The position numbers and the translations under genes were made by a program. The notes under the pieces are model-generated. The model saw only the letters and a program-made list of their open reading frames with translations. It was not told where the DNA came from and searched no databases. Of a stretch of 64,000 nt of DNA, positions 1-8,561 are shown piece by piece (the first letter of the stretch is position 1; every line of letters starts with the position of its first letter). The DNA is taken from the NCBI RefSeq assembly GCF_011059135.1, contig NZ_JAALGD010000019.1, positions 1-64,000 of the forward strand. Reading direction: 5' to 3'. Source of the stretch: Brevibacillus sp. SYP-B805 (GTDB lineage Bacteria; Bacillota; Bacilli; Brevibacillales; Brevibacillaceae).

Positions 1-110
1 ACAGCGTCAAGCTGGTAAGACCCCTCATAGACGATGAGGTTGATAGGTTCGGTGTGGAAGCGCGGCAACGCGTGGAGCTGACGAATACTAATCGGTCGAG
101 GACTTATCCA
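1..110 (+). rRNA. rrl: 23S ribosomal RNA, 3' end (partial)
   Basis: The first 110 bases match the conserved 3' end of Bacillales 23S rRNA, including the GGTTGATAGGTTC segment, the GTGGAGCTGACGAATACTAA stretch and the closing GGTCGAGGACTTATCC. The gene starts before the window, so only domain VI is present. No 5S rRNA follows before the terminators, so 23S seems to be the last gene of this rrn operon. Confidence 0.95.
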
Positions 111-170
111 CAACAAGCCTTCAGCAAAATCTTGCGTATCCAGTTTTGAAGGTGCAAAAGCGAAGGAAAG

Positions 171-200
171 CAGCCTACCTGCCGGTTGGCTGTTTTTGTT
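171..200 (+). terminator. Intrinsic terminator of the rrn operon
   Basis: CAGCC and ACC separated by one T can pair with GGT and GGCTG, giving an 8-bp stem with one T-T mismatch and a 4-base loop. A T-rich run (TTTTTGTT) follows directly. It lies about 60 bases after the 23S end and is the likely rRNA operon terminator. Confidence 0.7.
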
Positions 201-251
201 ATTGTCGGCCGCTTGCACCGTGCTTGATTGTCAAACTGATGACAAACAACT

Positions 252-285
252 GACGCCTCCGATTTTTCGGAGGCGTCATTTTTCA
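252..285. terminator. Strong hairpin terminator between rrn and the leftward lipoprotein gene
   Basis: A perfect 11-bp stem (GACGCCTCCGA with its complement) and a 4-base loop are followed on the plus strand by ATTTTTC. On the minus strand the stem lies just past the stop codon of the substrate-binding protein gene and is followed by AGTTGTTT. It can serve both converging transcripts. Confidence 0.8.
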
Positions 286-291
286 TAAGCC

Positions 292-1860
292 CTATTGGAT
301 CGTCACGTCGTTTAACATCATAATGCCGGACGGATGCATCCAGAACCCGTTTACGTTTTTGCCGGCGGCCACAAGATCCTGGTCATTGCGGATAAAGACC
401 ATGGGAGCGTCATTCATCTCGATTTCCTGTGCTTTTGCATAGATCGCTTTCCGTTTTTCCGGATCCGTTTCACGGCGGCCGGCATCAATCAGCTTGTCCA
501 CTTCCGGATTGCTGTAGAAGGAGCGATTACCTGGGTTTCCTTGGGCTTCCGTATGGAACAGGAAGTATTGGTTGTAGTCGGCATCGCCGGTCATGTTGGA
601 CCAACCAAGGATGTACATATCCTGCTCTCCTTTTGCCGTCCCCTCCAAATAGGCCCCCCATTCCACAACCTTAATCTCCACGTTGATCCCGATCCCTTTC
701 AGCTGGGACTGTACAACCTCGGCAAGGTTTTGCCGTTCCTTGTTGTCGTTGGTCCAGATGGTCGTATTGAAGCCATTCGGGTATCCCGCTTCGGCCAGCA
801 ATTCTTTGGCCTTGTTGATATTGTATTCGTAAGGCTTCAGGTTAGGATTGTGTCCCCAAACGGCTGGTCCCATTGGGCCGGTTGCCTTGGTACCAACATT
901 GTTGTAGACACCCTTCAGGATGGCATCCACATCAATCGCGTAGCTGATTGCCTGACGGACGCGCACATCGTCAAACGGTTTCTTCTTCAAGTTGAACCCG
1001 ATGTAGTCAACCCCAAGCGCGTCGCTGCGGTACAATTTGGCATTCGGCGAAGATTGGACGCGCTCGACATCGTTGACCGGCACCGGTTCAGCCAGATGAG
1101 CTTCCCCGGCCTCAATCATGGCCATTCTTGTCGCGTCTTCCGGAACAACTTTAAAGACCACTTTATCCACTTTTGCTTTGTTGCCCCAGTAATTTTCGTT
1201 TTTGACAAGGACAATTTCCTGTCCAGGAGTCCATGATTCAAACTTGAACGGACCGGTTCCCGCCGGATGCTGACCCAGTTTCAATCCGTATTGCTCGATG
1301 GCTTTCGGACTGATAATACCCGCGGAGTAATGAGCCAGATTGGATAAGAGCGGAGAGAATGGATACTCGGTAATGATCTGTACGGTATAGTCGTCGATGA
1401 CCTTCACTTCTTTAATCATCTTAAAAAGGGAGGCGCGGGGAGAAGCCGTTTCCTTGTCAAGCACGCGGGCAAACGTCTTTTTCACCGCATCGGCGGTAAA
1501 CGGTGTCCCATCGTGGAAGGTAACGCCCTGGCGGAGCTTGAACTCCCACGTCACATCGTCAATTTTCTTCCACTCTGTCGCCAATGCCGGCTGAATCTCC
1601 ATGTTTTTGTCCTGGGTGACCAGCCCTTCGTAAATTTTGCCGTGATACACGTTGGCAGACGGAATGTCCGTCCCTTTGTGCGGATCAAGCTGGGTCGCAT
1701 CGGACAGTTCGGCAATGACCAATGTCCCGCCCGGGTTGGCTGCAGCAGGAGCACTTGGTGTCCCGCCTGCATTGTCCGGCGCAGACGAACATCCGGTCAA
1801 GGCCAATGAGCAGAGAAGTGACAATGCGAGTAAACTGCTGCGTAATCGTCTCTTTTTCAC
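292..1860 (-). CDS. ABC transporter substrate-binding lipoprotein, peptide/glutathione type (SBP_bac_5)
   Basis: This 522-residue protein is an extracytoplasmic solute receptor of the dipeptide/oligopeptide/nickel family 5. It has a lysine/arginine-rich start, a hydrophobic signal segment and a lipobox LTGC with the lipidated cysteine at residue 24, followed by a low-complexity Ala/Pro/Gly linker. The mature part carries family signatures such as the region around WEFKLRQGVTFHDG and a later run of conserved WSNMTGDADY. It should bind peptide outside the membrane and deliver it to the permeases encoded on the opposite strand from 3198. It lies 38 bases after the M24 peptidase gene and is probably cotranscribed with it. 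Related Bacillales proteins are often named glutathione-binding; sequence alone does not fix the ligand. Confidence 0.9.
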   Translation of the reverse strand: MKKRRLRSSLLALSLLCSLALTGCSSAPDNAGGTPSAPAAANPGGTLVIAELSDATQLDPHKGTDIPSANVYHGKIYEGLVTQDKNMEIQPALATEWKKIDDVTWEFKLRQGVTFHDGTPFTADAVKKTFARVLDKETASPRASLFKMIKEVKVIDDYTVQIITEYPFSPLLSNLAHYSAGIISPKAIEQYGLKLGQHPAGTGPFKFESWTPGQEIVLVKNENYWGNKAKVDKVVFKVVPEDATRMAMIEAGEAHLAEPVPVNDVERVQSSPNAKLYRSDALGVDYIGFNLKKKPFDDVRVRQAISYAIDVDAILKGVYNNVGTKATGPMGPAVWGHNPNLKPYEYNINKAKELLAEAGYPNGFNTTIWTNDNKERQNLAEVVQSQLKGIGINVEIKVVEWGAYLEGTAKGEQDMYILGWSNMTGDADYNQYFLFHTEAQGNPGNRSFYSNPEVDKLIDAGRRETDPEKRKAIYAKAQEIEMNDAPMVFIRNDQDLVAAGKNVNGFWMHPSGIMMLNDVTIQ

Positions 1861-1898
1861 TTGGAATTTCCCCCTTTACTGATTTGGTCTCAAGGTGA

Positions 1899-2978
1899 TC
1901 ACACGGGGATCACTTGAAGCTCTTTCGTCGCCGTGGTGAGGTTGTCGTAACCGTCAGCCGTGATGACAACCAGATCCTCGATGCGCACACCGCCAAATCC
2001 CTTGATGTAAATGCCCGGCTCGACGGTGATGACCATTCCCGGTTCCAGTACGGTCTGATCGTTATGCCGCATGGTTGGCTTTTCGTGAACGGCAAGGCCG
2101 ATGGAGTGGCCCAGGCTGTGACCGAAACAGTCGCCATATCCGGCCGCGCGAATGATGGATCGTGCGACCTCATCCACTTCGGAGCAGACTTTGCCCGGCC
2201 CGATGGCAGCAAGGGCGGCTTCCTGGGCTTCCTTGACGATTTGGTAGATTTCAAGCTGTTTGGCGCTGGGCTGTCCGACCACCACGGTGCGGGTGAAGTC
2301 GGAGTAATACCCCATCACACGGGCACCGATATCCATTTTCACGAAATCGCCGACCCGGATGACCCGATCGGTCGCTTGCCCATGCGGCAGGGAAGAGCGT
2401 TCGCCAGAGGCAATCACATGATTGGCTTTGATGCCCTCGGCTCCCAGCTTTCGCATGAAAAATTCCAGTTCCAGGCCGATCTCCTTCTCGGTTATGCCGG
2501 GTTTGATATACGAAAGAATGTGCGCGAAGGCCTGGTCACACATGGCGATTCCCTGGCGCAGATACGCGATCTCTTCTGCATCCTTGTACATGCGGATGCG
2601 ATCCAGGATCGGTTCCACATTGGACAGCTCCAGTGTGGGAGCGAGACGGTTGAATGCGAGGTATTGGGCGGTCGGCAGCTTGTCGAGCTCGATCCCGACA
2701 TGGCGAAGCGTTTCATCCTGAAGCCTGGTGCAGATCATGGTCATCAGGTTCTGCTGATGATTCACCACTTCAAATAATGGTGCTTCTTCCGCAGCTTGAT
2801 CGAGGTAGCGAAAGTCTGTGTACAGCAGGGCATCGGTCTCCGTGATCAGGAGTGCGCCGCTGCTGCCGCGAAACCCGGACAGGTAATAACGGTTTTCCGG
2901 TGACTGGACAAAAACCGCTTCCAGCCCTTTCGCCTTCATCTCATGGCGAAGTTTGCGCAGTCTGTTTTCCCTGTTCAT
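1899..2978 (-). CDS. M24 family Xaa-Pro peptidase (aminopeptidase P/prolidase type)
   Basis: The 359-residue protein has an N-terminal creatinase-like domain (about 1-130) and a C-terminal pita-bread metallopeptidase domain. Expected metal-site motifs are visible: MDIGARVMGYYSDFTRT with two aspartates, HSLGHSIGLAVHE with the ligand histidine, and VEPGIYI and VRIEDL with the two glutamates. It is predicted to be a cytoplasmic Mn/Co enzyme cleaving X-Pro bonds in short peptides. An AGGAGG lies about 13 bases before the ATG. It is the first gene of a leftward pair with the peptide-binding lipoprotein and is divergent from the transporter operon, which supports a role in digesting imported peptides. 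The exact substrate cannot be told from sequence. Confidence 0.9.
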   Translation of the reverse strand: MNRENRLRKLRHEMKAKGLEAVFVQSPENRYYLSGFRGSSGALLITETDALLYTDFRYLDQAAEEAPLFEVVNHQQNLMTMICTRLQDETLRHVGIELDKLPTAQYLAFNRLAPTLELSNVEPILDRIRMYKDAEEIAYLRQGIAMCDQAFAHILSYIKPGITEKEIGLELEFFMRKLGAEGIKANHVIASGERSSLPHGQATDRVIRVGDFVKMDIGARVMGYYSDFTRTVVVGQPSAKQLEIYQIVKEAQEAALAAIGPGKVCSEVDEVARSIIRAAGYGDCFGHSLGHSIGLAVHEKPTMRHNDQTVLEPGMVITVEPGIYIKGFGGVRIEDLVVITADGYDNLTTATKELQVIPV

Positions 2979-3065
2979 TGTAACCGATCATACCCTCCTT
3001 TCCATGGATTCAATTCAAGGATGTGACGCGTTACGTGTATTATAAGTAACATTCAAAAAATTTTA

Positions 3066-3094
3066 TTTACATGATTTTTACCTAAATTTAAAGT
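3066..3094 (+). promoter_or_regulatory. Candidate sigma-A promoter of the peptide-uptake operon
   Basis: TTTACA and TAAAGT are separated by 17 bases within the AT-rich divergent region 2979-3197. Both hexamers are imperfect and the region is AT-rich, so chance matches are likely. No clear matching promoter was seen for the leftward gene pair. Confidence 0.3.
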
Positions 3095-3197
3095 TATTTT
3101 ACTATTTGGCTTGCTTGTATTTACTTTGCCTCCCTTTCTGATTACTTTTGTAGGAAACGGCATTGGTATTGCTCGAACAAAGGGAAGGGAGATCCAT

Positions 3198-4097
3198 ATG
3201 AAGCTGGAATACGCAGATGTTCAACAGACTTCGCCCAAACAGACTGCTTCCCGCAGCAAGCAGAAATGGAACGGTTTTTATCGAAAATTGAAAAGGAACA
3301 AAATCGCCCTGGTAGGGGGGGCAATCGTCCTTTTTTATCTCCTTGTCGCGATGTTGGCTCCTGTTCTCGCTCCCTTTGATCCACTGGAGATTCATTTGGA
3401 GAAGAAGCTGGTTCCTCCGTCGGCAGAGCATTGGATGGGAACGGACGACAAAGGCCGGGATATCTTGAGCCGGTTGATGTACGGGACACAGCTCTCGCTT
3501 GCGGTCGGGTTTGTCTCCGTTTTGATCGGCATGGTTTTTGGAATTGTCCTTGGCGTAGTGGCGGGGTATTACGGGAAGTGGATCGACACGGTCATCATGC
3601 GGGTGATTGATGTATTGCTCGCTTTCCCGGGGATCCTGCTGGCGCTGGCCATCATCAGTGCGCTCGGGCCAAGCCTCATGAACGTCATGGTGGCGGTGGG
3701 CATCTTCTCCATTCCAACGTTTGCCCGGATTGTAAGAGGGTCGACGCTGGCGGTGAAAAAGCTCGAATACGTCGATGCCGTGCGGGCACTCGGCGCCAGC
3801 GATTTCATCATCATTGCGAAGCACATCCTCCCCAATATCATGTCGCCGATTATTGTCCAGGCCACGCTGCGTGTGGCGACAGCCATTTTGACAGCGGCGG
3901 GGCTCTCCTTCCTCGGGCTTGGGGCGCAGCCGCCCACTCCGGAGTGGGGGGCAATGCTGAGCAATGGCCGGGATTTTTTGTTCAGCGCTCCTCATATCGC
4001 CCTGTTCCCCGGCATCGCCATTTCGACATTGGTGTTGGGATTCAACTTGTTCGGCGATGGGCTGAGGGACGCGCTTGATCCGCGTATGAAAAAATAG
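3198..4097 (+). CDS. Peptide ABC transporter permease, DppC/OppC type
   Basis: This 299-residue inner-membrane permease has the OppC N-terminal segment, a first membrane helix near residues 40-60, and a BPD_transp_1 domain with the EAA-type loop (around VDAVRALGASDFIIIAKHILPN). It would form the translocation pore with the DppB-type partner. I place the start at 3198 because AAGGGAGAT lies just upstream; an in-frame ATG at 3111 would add 29 residues but lacks a ribosome binding site. It is the first gene of a long rightward operon whose gaps are all under 30 bases. The order C then B is the reverse of classic dppBC. Confidence 0.9.
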   Translation: MKLEYADVQQTSPKQTASRSKQKWNGFYRKLKRNKIALVGGAIVLFYLLVAMLAPVLAPFDPLEIHLEKKLVPPSAEHWMGTDDKGRDILSRLMYGTQLSLAVGFVSVLIGMVFGIVLGVVAGYYGKWIDTVIMRVIDVLLAFPGILLALAIISALGPSLMNVMVAVGIFSIPTFARIVRGSTLAVKKLEYVDAVRALGASDFIIIAKHILPNIMSPIIVQATLRVATAILTAAGLSFLGLGAQPPTPEWGAMLSNGRDFLFSAPHIALFPGIAISTLVLGFNLFGDGLRDALDPRMKK

Positions 4098-4109
4098 GAG
4101 GACATGAGC

Positions 4110-5030
4110 ATGCTGGTATTTATCATCAGACGCATTCTGCAAATGATTCCCGTCTTGCTGGGGGTTACCCTGGTCGTCTTCTTGATCATGCAGATGGTGC
4201 CGGGCGATCCGGCCGTGCTGCTGGCGGGTGAAGGGGCAACCCCGGAAAAAATCGCGGAAGTGCGGCATCAACTGGGGTTGGACAAACCGTTGGCCCTGCA
4301 ATATCTGAATTATGTCAAGGATGTGGCTCAGGGCGATTTGGGGGAGTCCATTCGCACGAACCGCCCCGTTTTGAGCGAAATCATGACGCGGCTGCCGGTT
4401 ACCATTGAACTGGCGGCAGCCAGCATCCTGATCACGATTGTACTGGGGGTGTTTGCGGGGGTTGTCTCTGCCACCAAGCAGTATACGGTTGCGGATATAT
4501 CCTTGATGATCGTGGCGCTGCTTGGCGTATCGCTGCCCAACTTTTGGCTGGGCTTGATGCTGATTCTCTATTTCTCGGTCAAGCTGCACCTCTTCCCGGT
4601 TGCCGGTTGGGGCAGCTTCATGCACATGGTCCTTCCTGCGCTGACGTTGGGAACCTCGGGAGCGGCGATCGTGGCCAGGATGACGCGTTCCAGCATGCTG
4701 GAGGTGATTCGGCAGGATTATATCCGGACCGCACGTGCCAAAGGCGTGAAGGAACGGGTCATTGTCTACAAGCACGCCTTGAAAAATGCCTTGATCCCCG
4801 TCGTCACCGTTGTCGGTCTCCAGTTCGGCTCCCTGCTTGGGGGGACCGTCTTAACCGAGTCGGTCTTTGCCATCAACGGCCTCGGGCGGTTGATTGTCGA
4901 CGCCATCCGCATGCGTGATTTGCCGATGGTGCAAGGCGCGGTACTGGTTGTGTCGGTTATTTTCGTGCTGGTGAATCTGGCCGTTGATATCATATATCGT
5001 TCCTTGAACAAACGCATTGAATTAAACTGA
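4110..5030 (+). CDS. Peptide ABC transporter permease, DppB/OppB type
   Basis: A roughly 306-residue permease with six predicted membrane helices and the family start ([21 protein letters not shown]). The motif MVPGDPA follows the first helix, and the EAA loop region [28 protein letters not shown] contacts the ATPases. AGGAGG at 4096-4101 is 8 bases before the ATG at 4110 but only 2 before the ATG at 4104, so I prefer 4110. It should pair with the preceding permease and the two following ATPases. Confidence 0.9.
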   Translation: MLVFIIRRILQMIPVLLGVTLVVFLIMQMVPGDPAVLLAGEGATPEKIAEVRHQLGLDKPLALQYLNYVKDVAQGDLGESIRTNRPVLSEIMTRLPVTIELAAASILITIVLGVFAGVVSATKQYTVADISLMIVALLGVSLPNFWLGLMLILYFSVKLHLFPVAGWGSFMHMVLPALTLGTSGAAIVARMTRSSMLEVIRQDYIRTARAKGVKERVIVYKHALKNALIPVVTVVGLQFGSLLGGTVLTESVFAINGLGRLIVDAIRMRDLPMVQGAVLVVSVIFVLVNLAVDIIYRSLNKRIELN

Positions 5031-5046
5031 CGGGAAGGTGGTTCAC

Positions 5047-6093
5047 GTGAGTCAGCACCGGGAAAAAATCCTGGAAGTTCGGCAGCTGCAAACCCATTTC
5101 TTTACCGAAGAAGGGGTCGTGAAGGCAGTCGATGGCGTTGATTTTACGGTTCACAAAGGGGAGACGCTCGGCATCGTCGGTGAGTCGGGCTGCGGCAAAA
5201 GCATCACCTCCCTCTCCATCCTGCGGCTGATTGCTTCGCCTCCCGGTAAAATCGTAGGCGGTGAAATTCTCTTTAAAGGAGAAGATTTGCTGAAGAAGTC
5301 GGAAGAAGAGATGCGAAACATCCGCGGGAACGACATCTCGATGATTTTTCAGGAGCCGATGACGGCGTTAAATCCTGTGTACCCGGTAGGAGAGCAAATC
5401 GCCGAAGCGTTTCGTCTGCATCAGGGACTCGGCCGGAGAGAGGCGTGGGCGAAAGCGGTGGAGATGCTCCGACTGGTCGGCATCCCCTCTCCGGAAAAAC
5501 GCGCGGCCCAAGAGCCACATGAGCTGAGCGGGGGGATGCGGCAGCGGGTGATGATTGCCATGGCGCTGGCCTGTCATCCGGAACTGCTGATAGCGGACGA
5601 ACCGACAACCGCGTTGGACGTGACGATTCAGGCACAGATCCTGGACCTGATGAAATCGCTGCAGCAAGAGATGGGCATGGGCATTATCATGATCACGCAC
5701 GACCTCGGGGTGGTTGCCGAAACATGTGACACGGTGGCGGTCATGTATGCCGGCAAAGTGGTAGAATATACAGATGTCGATACGCTGTTCGAACAGCCCA
5801 AGCACCCGTATACAATCGGCCTGCTCAATTCCCTGCCCCGTCTTGATCGGGATGAGGAAGAACTGCAAGCCATCCCGGGCAGTGTGCCAAGTCCATATCA
5901 CATGCCGCCGGGATGCCGCTTCGCCCCGCGCTGCGCCTATGCGACGGAAAAGTGCAATACCGCGCTTCCCGAACTATTCGATACAGGAACGGGCCTGGTT
6001 CGCTGCTGGGCCTATACGGAAGAGTGGAACGGCGATCACCTGCCGGGCGCGGAGCGAAAGAGTGACGAAAGGGAGGTGGCCACAGGTGGCTGA
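5047..6093 (+). CDS. Peptide ABC transporter ATP-binding protein, DppD/OppD type
   Basis: A 348-residue ABC ATPase with Walker A GESGCGKS, signature LSGGMRQRV and Walker [13 protein letters not shown]. It ends with the oligopeptide/dipeptide C-terminal cysteine motif ([15 protein letters not shown]). The GTG at 5047 follows AAGGTGG with normal spacing; a GTG at 5038 is inside that site. The end overlaps the start of the next ATPase gene by 8 bases, so the two are probably translationally coupled and work as a heterodimer. Confidence 0.92.
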   Translation: MSQHREKILEVRQLQTHFFTEEGVVKAVDGVDFTVHKGETLGIVGESGCGKSITSLSILRLIASPPGKIVGGEILFKGEDLLKKSEEEMRNIRGNDISMIFQEPMTALNPVYPVGEQIAEAFRLHQGLGRREAWAKAVEMLRLVGIPSPEKRAAQEPHELSGGMRQRVMIAMALACHPELLIADEPTTALDVTIQAQILDLMKSLQQEMGMGIIMITHDLGVVAETCDTVAVMYAGKVVEYTDVDTLFEQPKHPYTIGLLNSLPRLDRDEEELQAIPGSVPSPYHMPPGCRFAPRCAYATEKCNTALPELFDTGTGLVRCWAYTEEWNGDHLPGAERKSDEREVATGG

Positions 6094-7063
6094 AGCAGCG
6101 AAACAACCATTGTTGGAAGTAACCGGGTTGAAAAAGTATTTTCCGATAAAAGGAGGCGTCTTCGGCCGCGTCGTCCAGCATGTCAAAGCGGTGGATGATA
6201 TCAGTTTTACCATTTACCCGGGAGAGACGGTCAGCATTGTCGGCGAGTCGGGATGCGGGAAATCGACGACGGGGCGCGCGATCCTGCGGCTGGATGAACC
6301 GACCGCCGGGGAAATCCGCTTCAACGGCATCAACCTGCTGGCCTTGGGCAAAAGGGAGATGCGCCGCATGCGGAAGGATTTGCAGGTGATTTTCCAGGAT
6401 CCCTTCGCGTCGTTAAATCCCAGACAGACAGTGGGAGAGATCTTGCGGGAGGCGCTCGCCATCCAACAGGTTGTGCCGAAAAGCCAGTATACCGAGAAAA
6501 TCATGGAATTGTTGGCGAACGTCGGGATGCGCCCCGACAGCATGGATCGTTACCCGCACGAATTCAGCGGCGGCCAGCGGCAAAGAATCGGCATTGCCAG
6601 AGCGCTTGCAGTGGAACCGAAGCTGATCGTGTGCGATGAAGCCGTCTCCGCCCTGGATGTTTCGATTCAGGCGCAAGTGCTTAATCTGTTGAAGGAGTTG
6701 CAGCGCAAGTATCGGCTCGCCTATCTGTTTATTTCCCATGACCTGGGCGTCGTCCGACATATCTCCGATCGCGTCATCGTGATGTACCTGGGAAAAATCG
6801 TGGAGGTTGCCGACAAGCAATCCTTGTTCGCCAACCCGCAGCACCCGTACACCCGGGCGCTGATGTCGTCCATTCCGCTGCCCGATCGCAGGGTGAAACG
6901 GGAACGCATCCTGCTCTCCGGAGATGTGCCGTCTCCGCTCCATCCGCCCGCCGGCTGCCGCTTCCATACGCGCTGCCCCTATGCGGTCGCGCTTTGCAAG
7001 GAAAAGGCGCCAGAGATGAAGGCCGCGGGAGAAACGCATCAGGTGGCCTGCCATTTGATCTAG
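6086..7063 (+). CDS. Peptide ABC transporter ATP-binding protein, DppF/OppF type
   Basis: The 325-residue second ATPase of the transporter has Walker [10 protein letters not shown], signature [15 protein letters not shown], Walker [13 protein letters not shown] and the C-terminal cysteine motif ([15 protein letters not shown]). The GTG start at 6086 sits 6 bases after GGGAGGTGG; the frame stays open far upstream, but that region encodes the previous ATPase. It should pair with the DppD-type subunit to drive import. Confidence 0.92.
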   Translation: MAEAAKQPLLEVTGLKKYFPIKGGVFGRVVQHVKAVDDISFTIYPGETVSIVGESGCGKSTTGRAILRLDEPTAGEIRFNGINLLALGKREMRRMRKDLQVIFQDPFASLNPRQTVGEILREALAIQQVVPKSQYTEKIMELLANVGMRPDSMDRYPHEFSGGQRQRIGIARALAVEPKLIVCDEAVSALDVSIQAQVLNLLKELQRKYRLAYLFISHDLGVVRHISDRVIVMYLGKIVEVADKQSLFANPQHPYTRALMSSIPLPDRRVKRERILLSGDVPSPLHPPAGCRFHTRCPYAVALCKEKAPEMKAAGETHQVACHLI

Positions 7064-7091
7064 ATCGTTACATGCATGCAAAGGGATCGCC

Positions 7092-7844
7092 ATGATAGGT
7101 TTTGACACCTTTACCGCGCTGATCATGATGTTTATTCTGGCGCCGATCGTTGGGGCGATTACGCTGTTGTTCATGTTCAGCTTTGAAAAGCGGATCGATC
7201 TGCTGGAAAACCGAAACAAGAAAATCGCCCTGGAAAAGGAACTGCAGCAAAGCTTGTACAACCAGTTGAACCAGCAGATTCAGCCCCATTTCTTGTTCAA
7301 CGCGCTCAATGTGATCCTGAGCCTGGCCAGGCTGAAGCGGACGGAGGAACTGGTCCGGGCGCTGGAGCACCTTGCCGCTGTGTTGAAATTCAAGTATCAA
7401 ACGACGGAACAGCTTATTTTACTGCAGCAGGAGCTGACCTACACGGAGCATTACATCGAGATACAGAAGCTGCGCTTCGGATCGCGCTTACAGGTGTCGA
7501 TCGAGTGTGAGCCTGAATTAAAGAACTGTCTGATTCTTCCCTTCCTGATTCAGACGCTGGTGGAGAACGCGTTCAAGCATGCGCTGGAGAAAAAGACAGG
7601 GGAGGCGATTCTGCGCATCCGCCTCTTTTCCGAGAGGGAGACGGCTGTTTTGCAGGTGATTGACAACGGGGCGGCGCGGGGGATTGGCACGCCTGCGGAT
7701 TCCACGGGAACAAGCGGTCATGGGCTGAATAATATCCGGCGTCGTCTCTCGCTGTTGTTTGAAAACCAGGGAGTGCTGACCATGAAACCCGGTGAGGAGA
7801 AAGGCACGGTCGCAGAGGTGCGCTGGCCGCTCATGAAAGCTTGA
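7092..7844 (+). CDS. Sensor histidine kinase, LytS/YesM-like, without an extracellular sensor domain
   Basis: The 250-residue protein has one membrane segment (about residues 8-30), a short coiled stretch, then a His_kinase domain with phospho-acceptor motif QQIQPHFLFN (His66). A HATPase domain follows, with an N-box containing VENAFKHAL (Asn159) and a glycine motif SGHGLNNIRRRL. It lacks the large extracytoplasmic or GAF sensor region usual in this class, so it may read its signal through a partner membrane protein. It lies between the transporter ATPases and its response regulator. No separate promoter is visible. Confidence 0.88.
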   Translation: MIGFDTFTALIMMFILAPIVGAITLLFMFSFEKRIDLLENRNKKIALEKELQQSLYNQLNQQIQPHFLFNALNVILSLARLKRTEELVRALEHLAAVLKFKYQTTEQLILLQQELTYTEHYIEIQKLRFGSRLQVSIECEPELKNCLILPFLIQTLVENAFKHALEKKTGEAILRIRLFSERETAVLQVIDNGAARGIGTPADSTGTSGHGLNNIRRRLSLLFENQGVLTMKPGEEKGTVAEVRWPLMKA

Positions 7845-7869
7845 CATGCCTGAAAAAGTGGTGAGGACG

Positions 7870-8559
7870 ATGAATGTACTGCTGGTCGACGATGAACCGC
7901 TCGAACTGGAACAGCTTGAATTTTTGATCAAACCGGAATTTCCGTCCTGGAACCTGTACAAAGCAATGGACAGCGAGGAAGCCCTGACCATCCAGGAAAA
8001 AGTGAAGCTGGATCTGGCGTTTCTGGATATTCATCTGCCGGGCCAATCAGGATTGAAGCTGGCGGAAGCGCTGCGGAGGCATGCGTCGGATCTGGCCATC
8101 ATTATCGTGACGGCGTTCCAGGATTTCCATTATGCGAAGCAATCGATCAGGCTGGGCGTGATGGAGTACATCACGAAGCCGGTAATCGAAAGCGAGCTGA
8201 TGGAGGTGCTCACCCGATACCGCAAACCGGCCGTGCATTCGCGGATCATCCGGGACGCCCTGCACATCCTGAGGGAACAGTTTCATGAAAAAATCAATCT
8301 GGCTGACATAGCGGCACAGATTCACGTAAACCCCTCTTACCTCAGCAGGCGGTTTCATGAGGAGGTAGGGCTCTCCTTTTCCGAATACCTGATGAAATAC
8401 CGGATTGAACGAGCAAAAGAGATGATGATGGACCATCCGGATTGGAACATTTCCCAAGTGGCGGAGCAGGCAGGGTTTAACAGCCTTCACTACTTCAGCA
8501 CGATTTTTCGCAAACTGGTCGGCGTCACACCGAAAGAATTCCGTGAAAAGGAGAAATAA
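7870..8559 (+). CDS. Response regulator, YesN-like (receiver plus AraC-type HTH)
   Basis: The receiver domain starts at once (MNVLLVDDEP) with phospho-acceptor Asp53 in FLDIHLPG and the conserved lysine in YITKP. After a linker comes a C-terminal AraC/XylS DNA-binding domain with two helix-turn-helix units (about residues 130-229). Two starts are possible: ATG 7846, just after the kinase stop, or ATG 7870, which fits the domain boundary and follows GTGAGG. I prefer 7870, moderately. It is the cognate regulator of the preceding kinase and probably controls this locus. Its DNA site is unknown. Confidence 0.88.
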   Translation: MNVLLVDDEPLELEQLEFLIKPEFPSWNLYKAMDSEEALTIQEKVKLDLAFLDIHLPGQSGLKLAEALRRHASDLAIIIVTAFQDFHYAKQSIRLGVMEYITKPVIESELMEVLTRYRKPAVHSRIIRDALHILREQFHEKINLADIAAQIHVNPSYLSRRFHEEVGLSFSEYLMKYRIERAKEMMMDHPDWNISQVAEQAGFNSLHYFSTIFRKLVGVTPKEFREKEK

Positions 8560-8561
8560 CC

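Noticed and set aside
111-250. Possible 5S rRNA or tRNA after 23S.
   Set aside because: No 5S conserved segments and no tRNA cloverleaf or T-loop pattern; the segment instead holds the rrn terminator.
3102-4775. A 557-codon open frame antisense to the peptide permeases.
   Set aside because: Composition is His/Gln/Arg-rich and it is opposite two clear permease genes.
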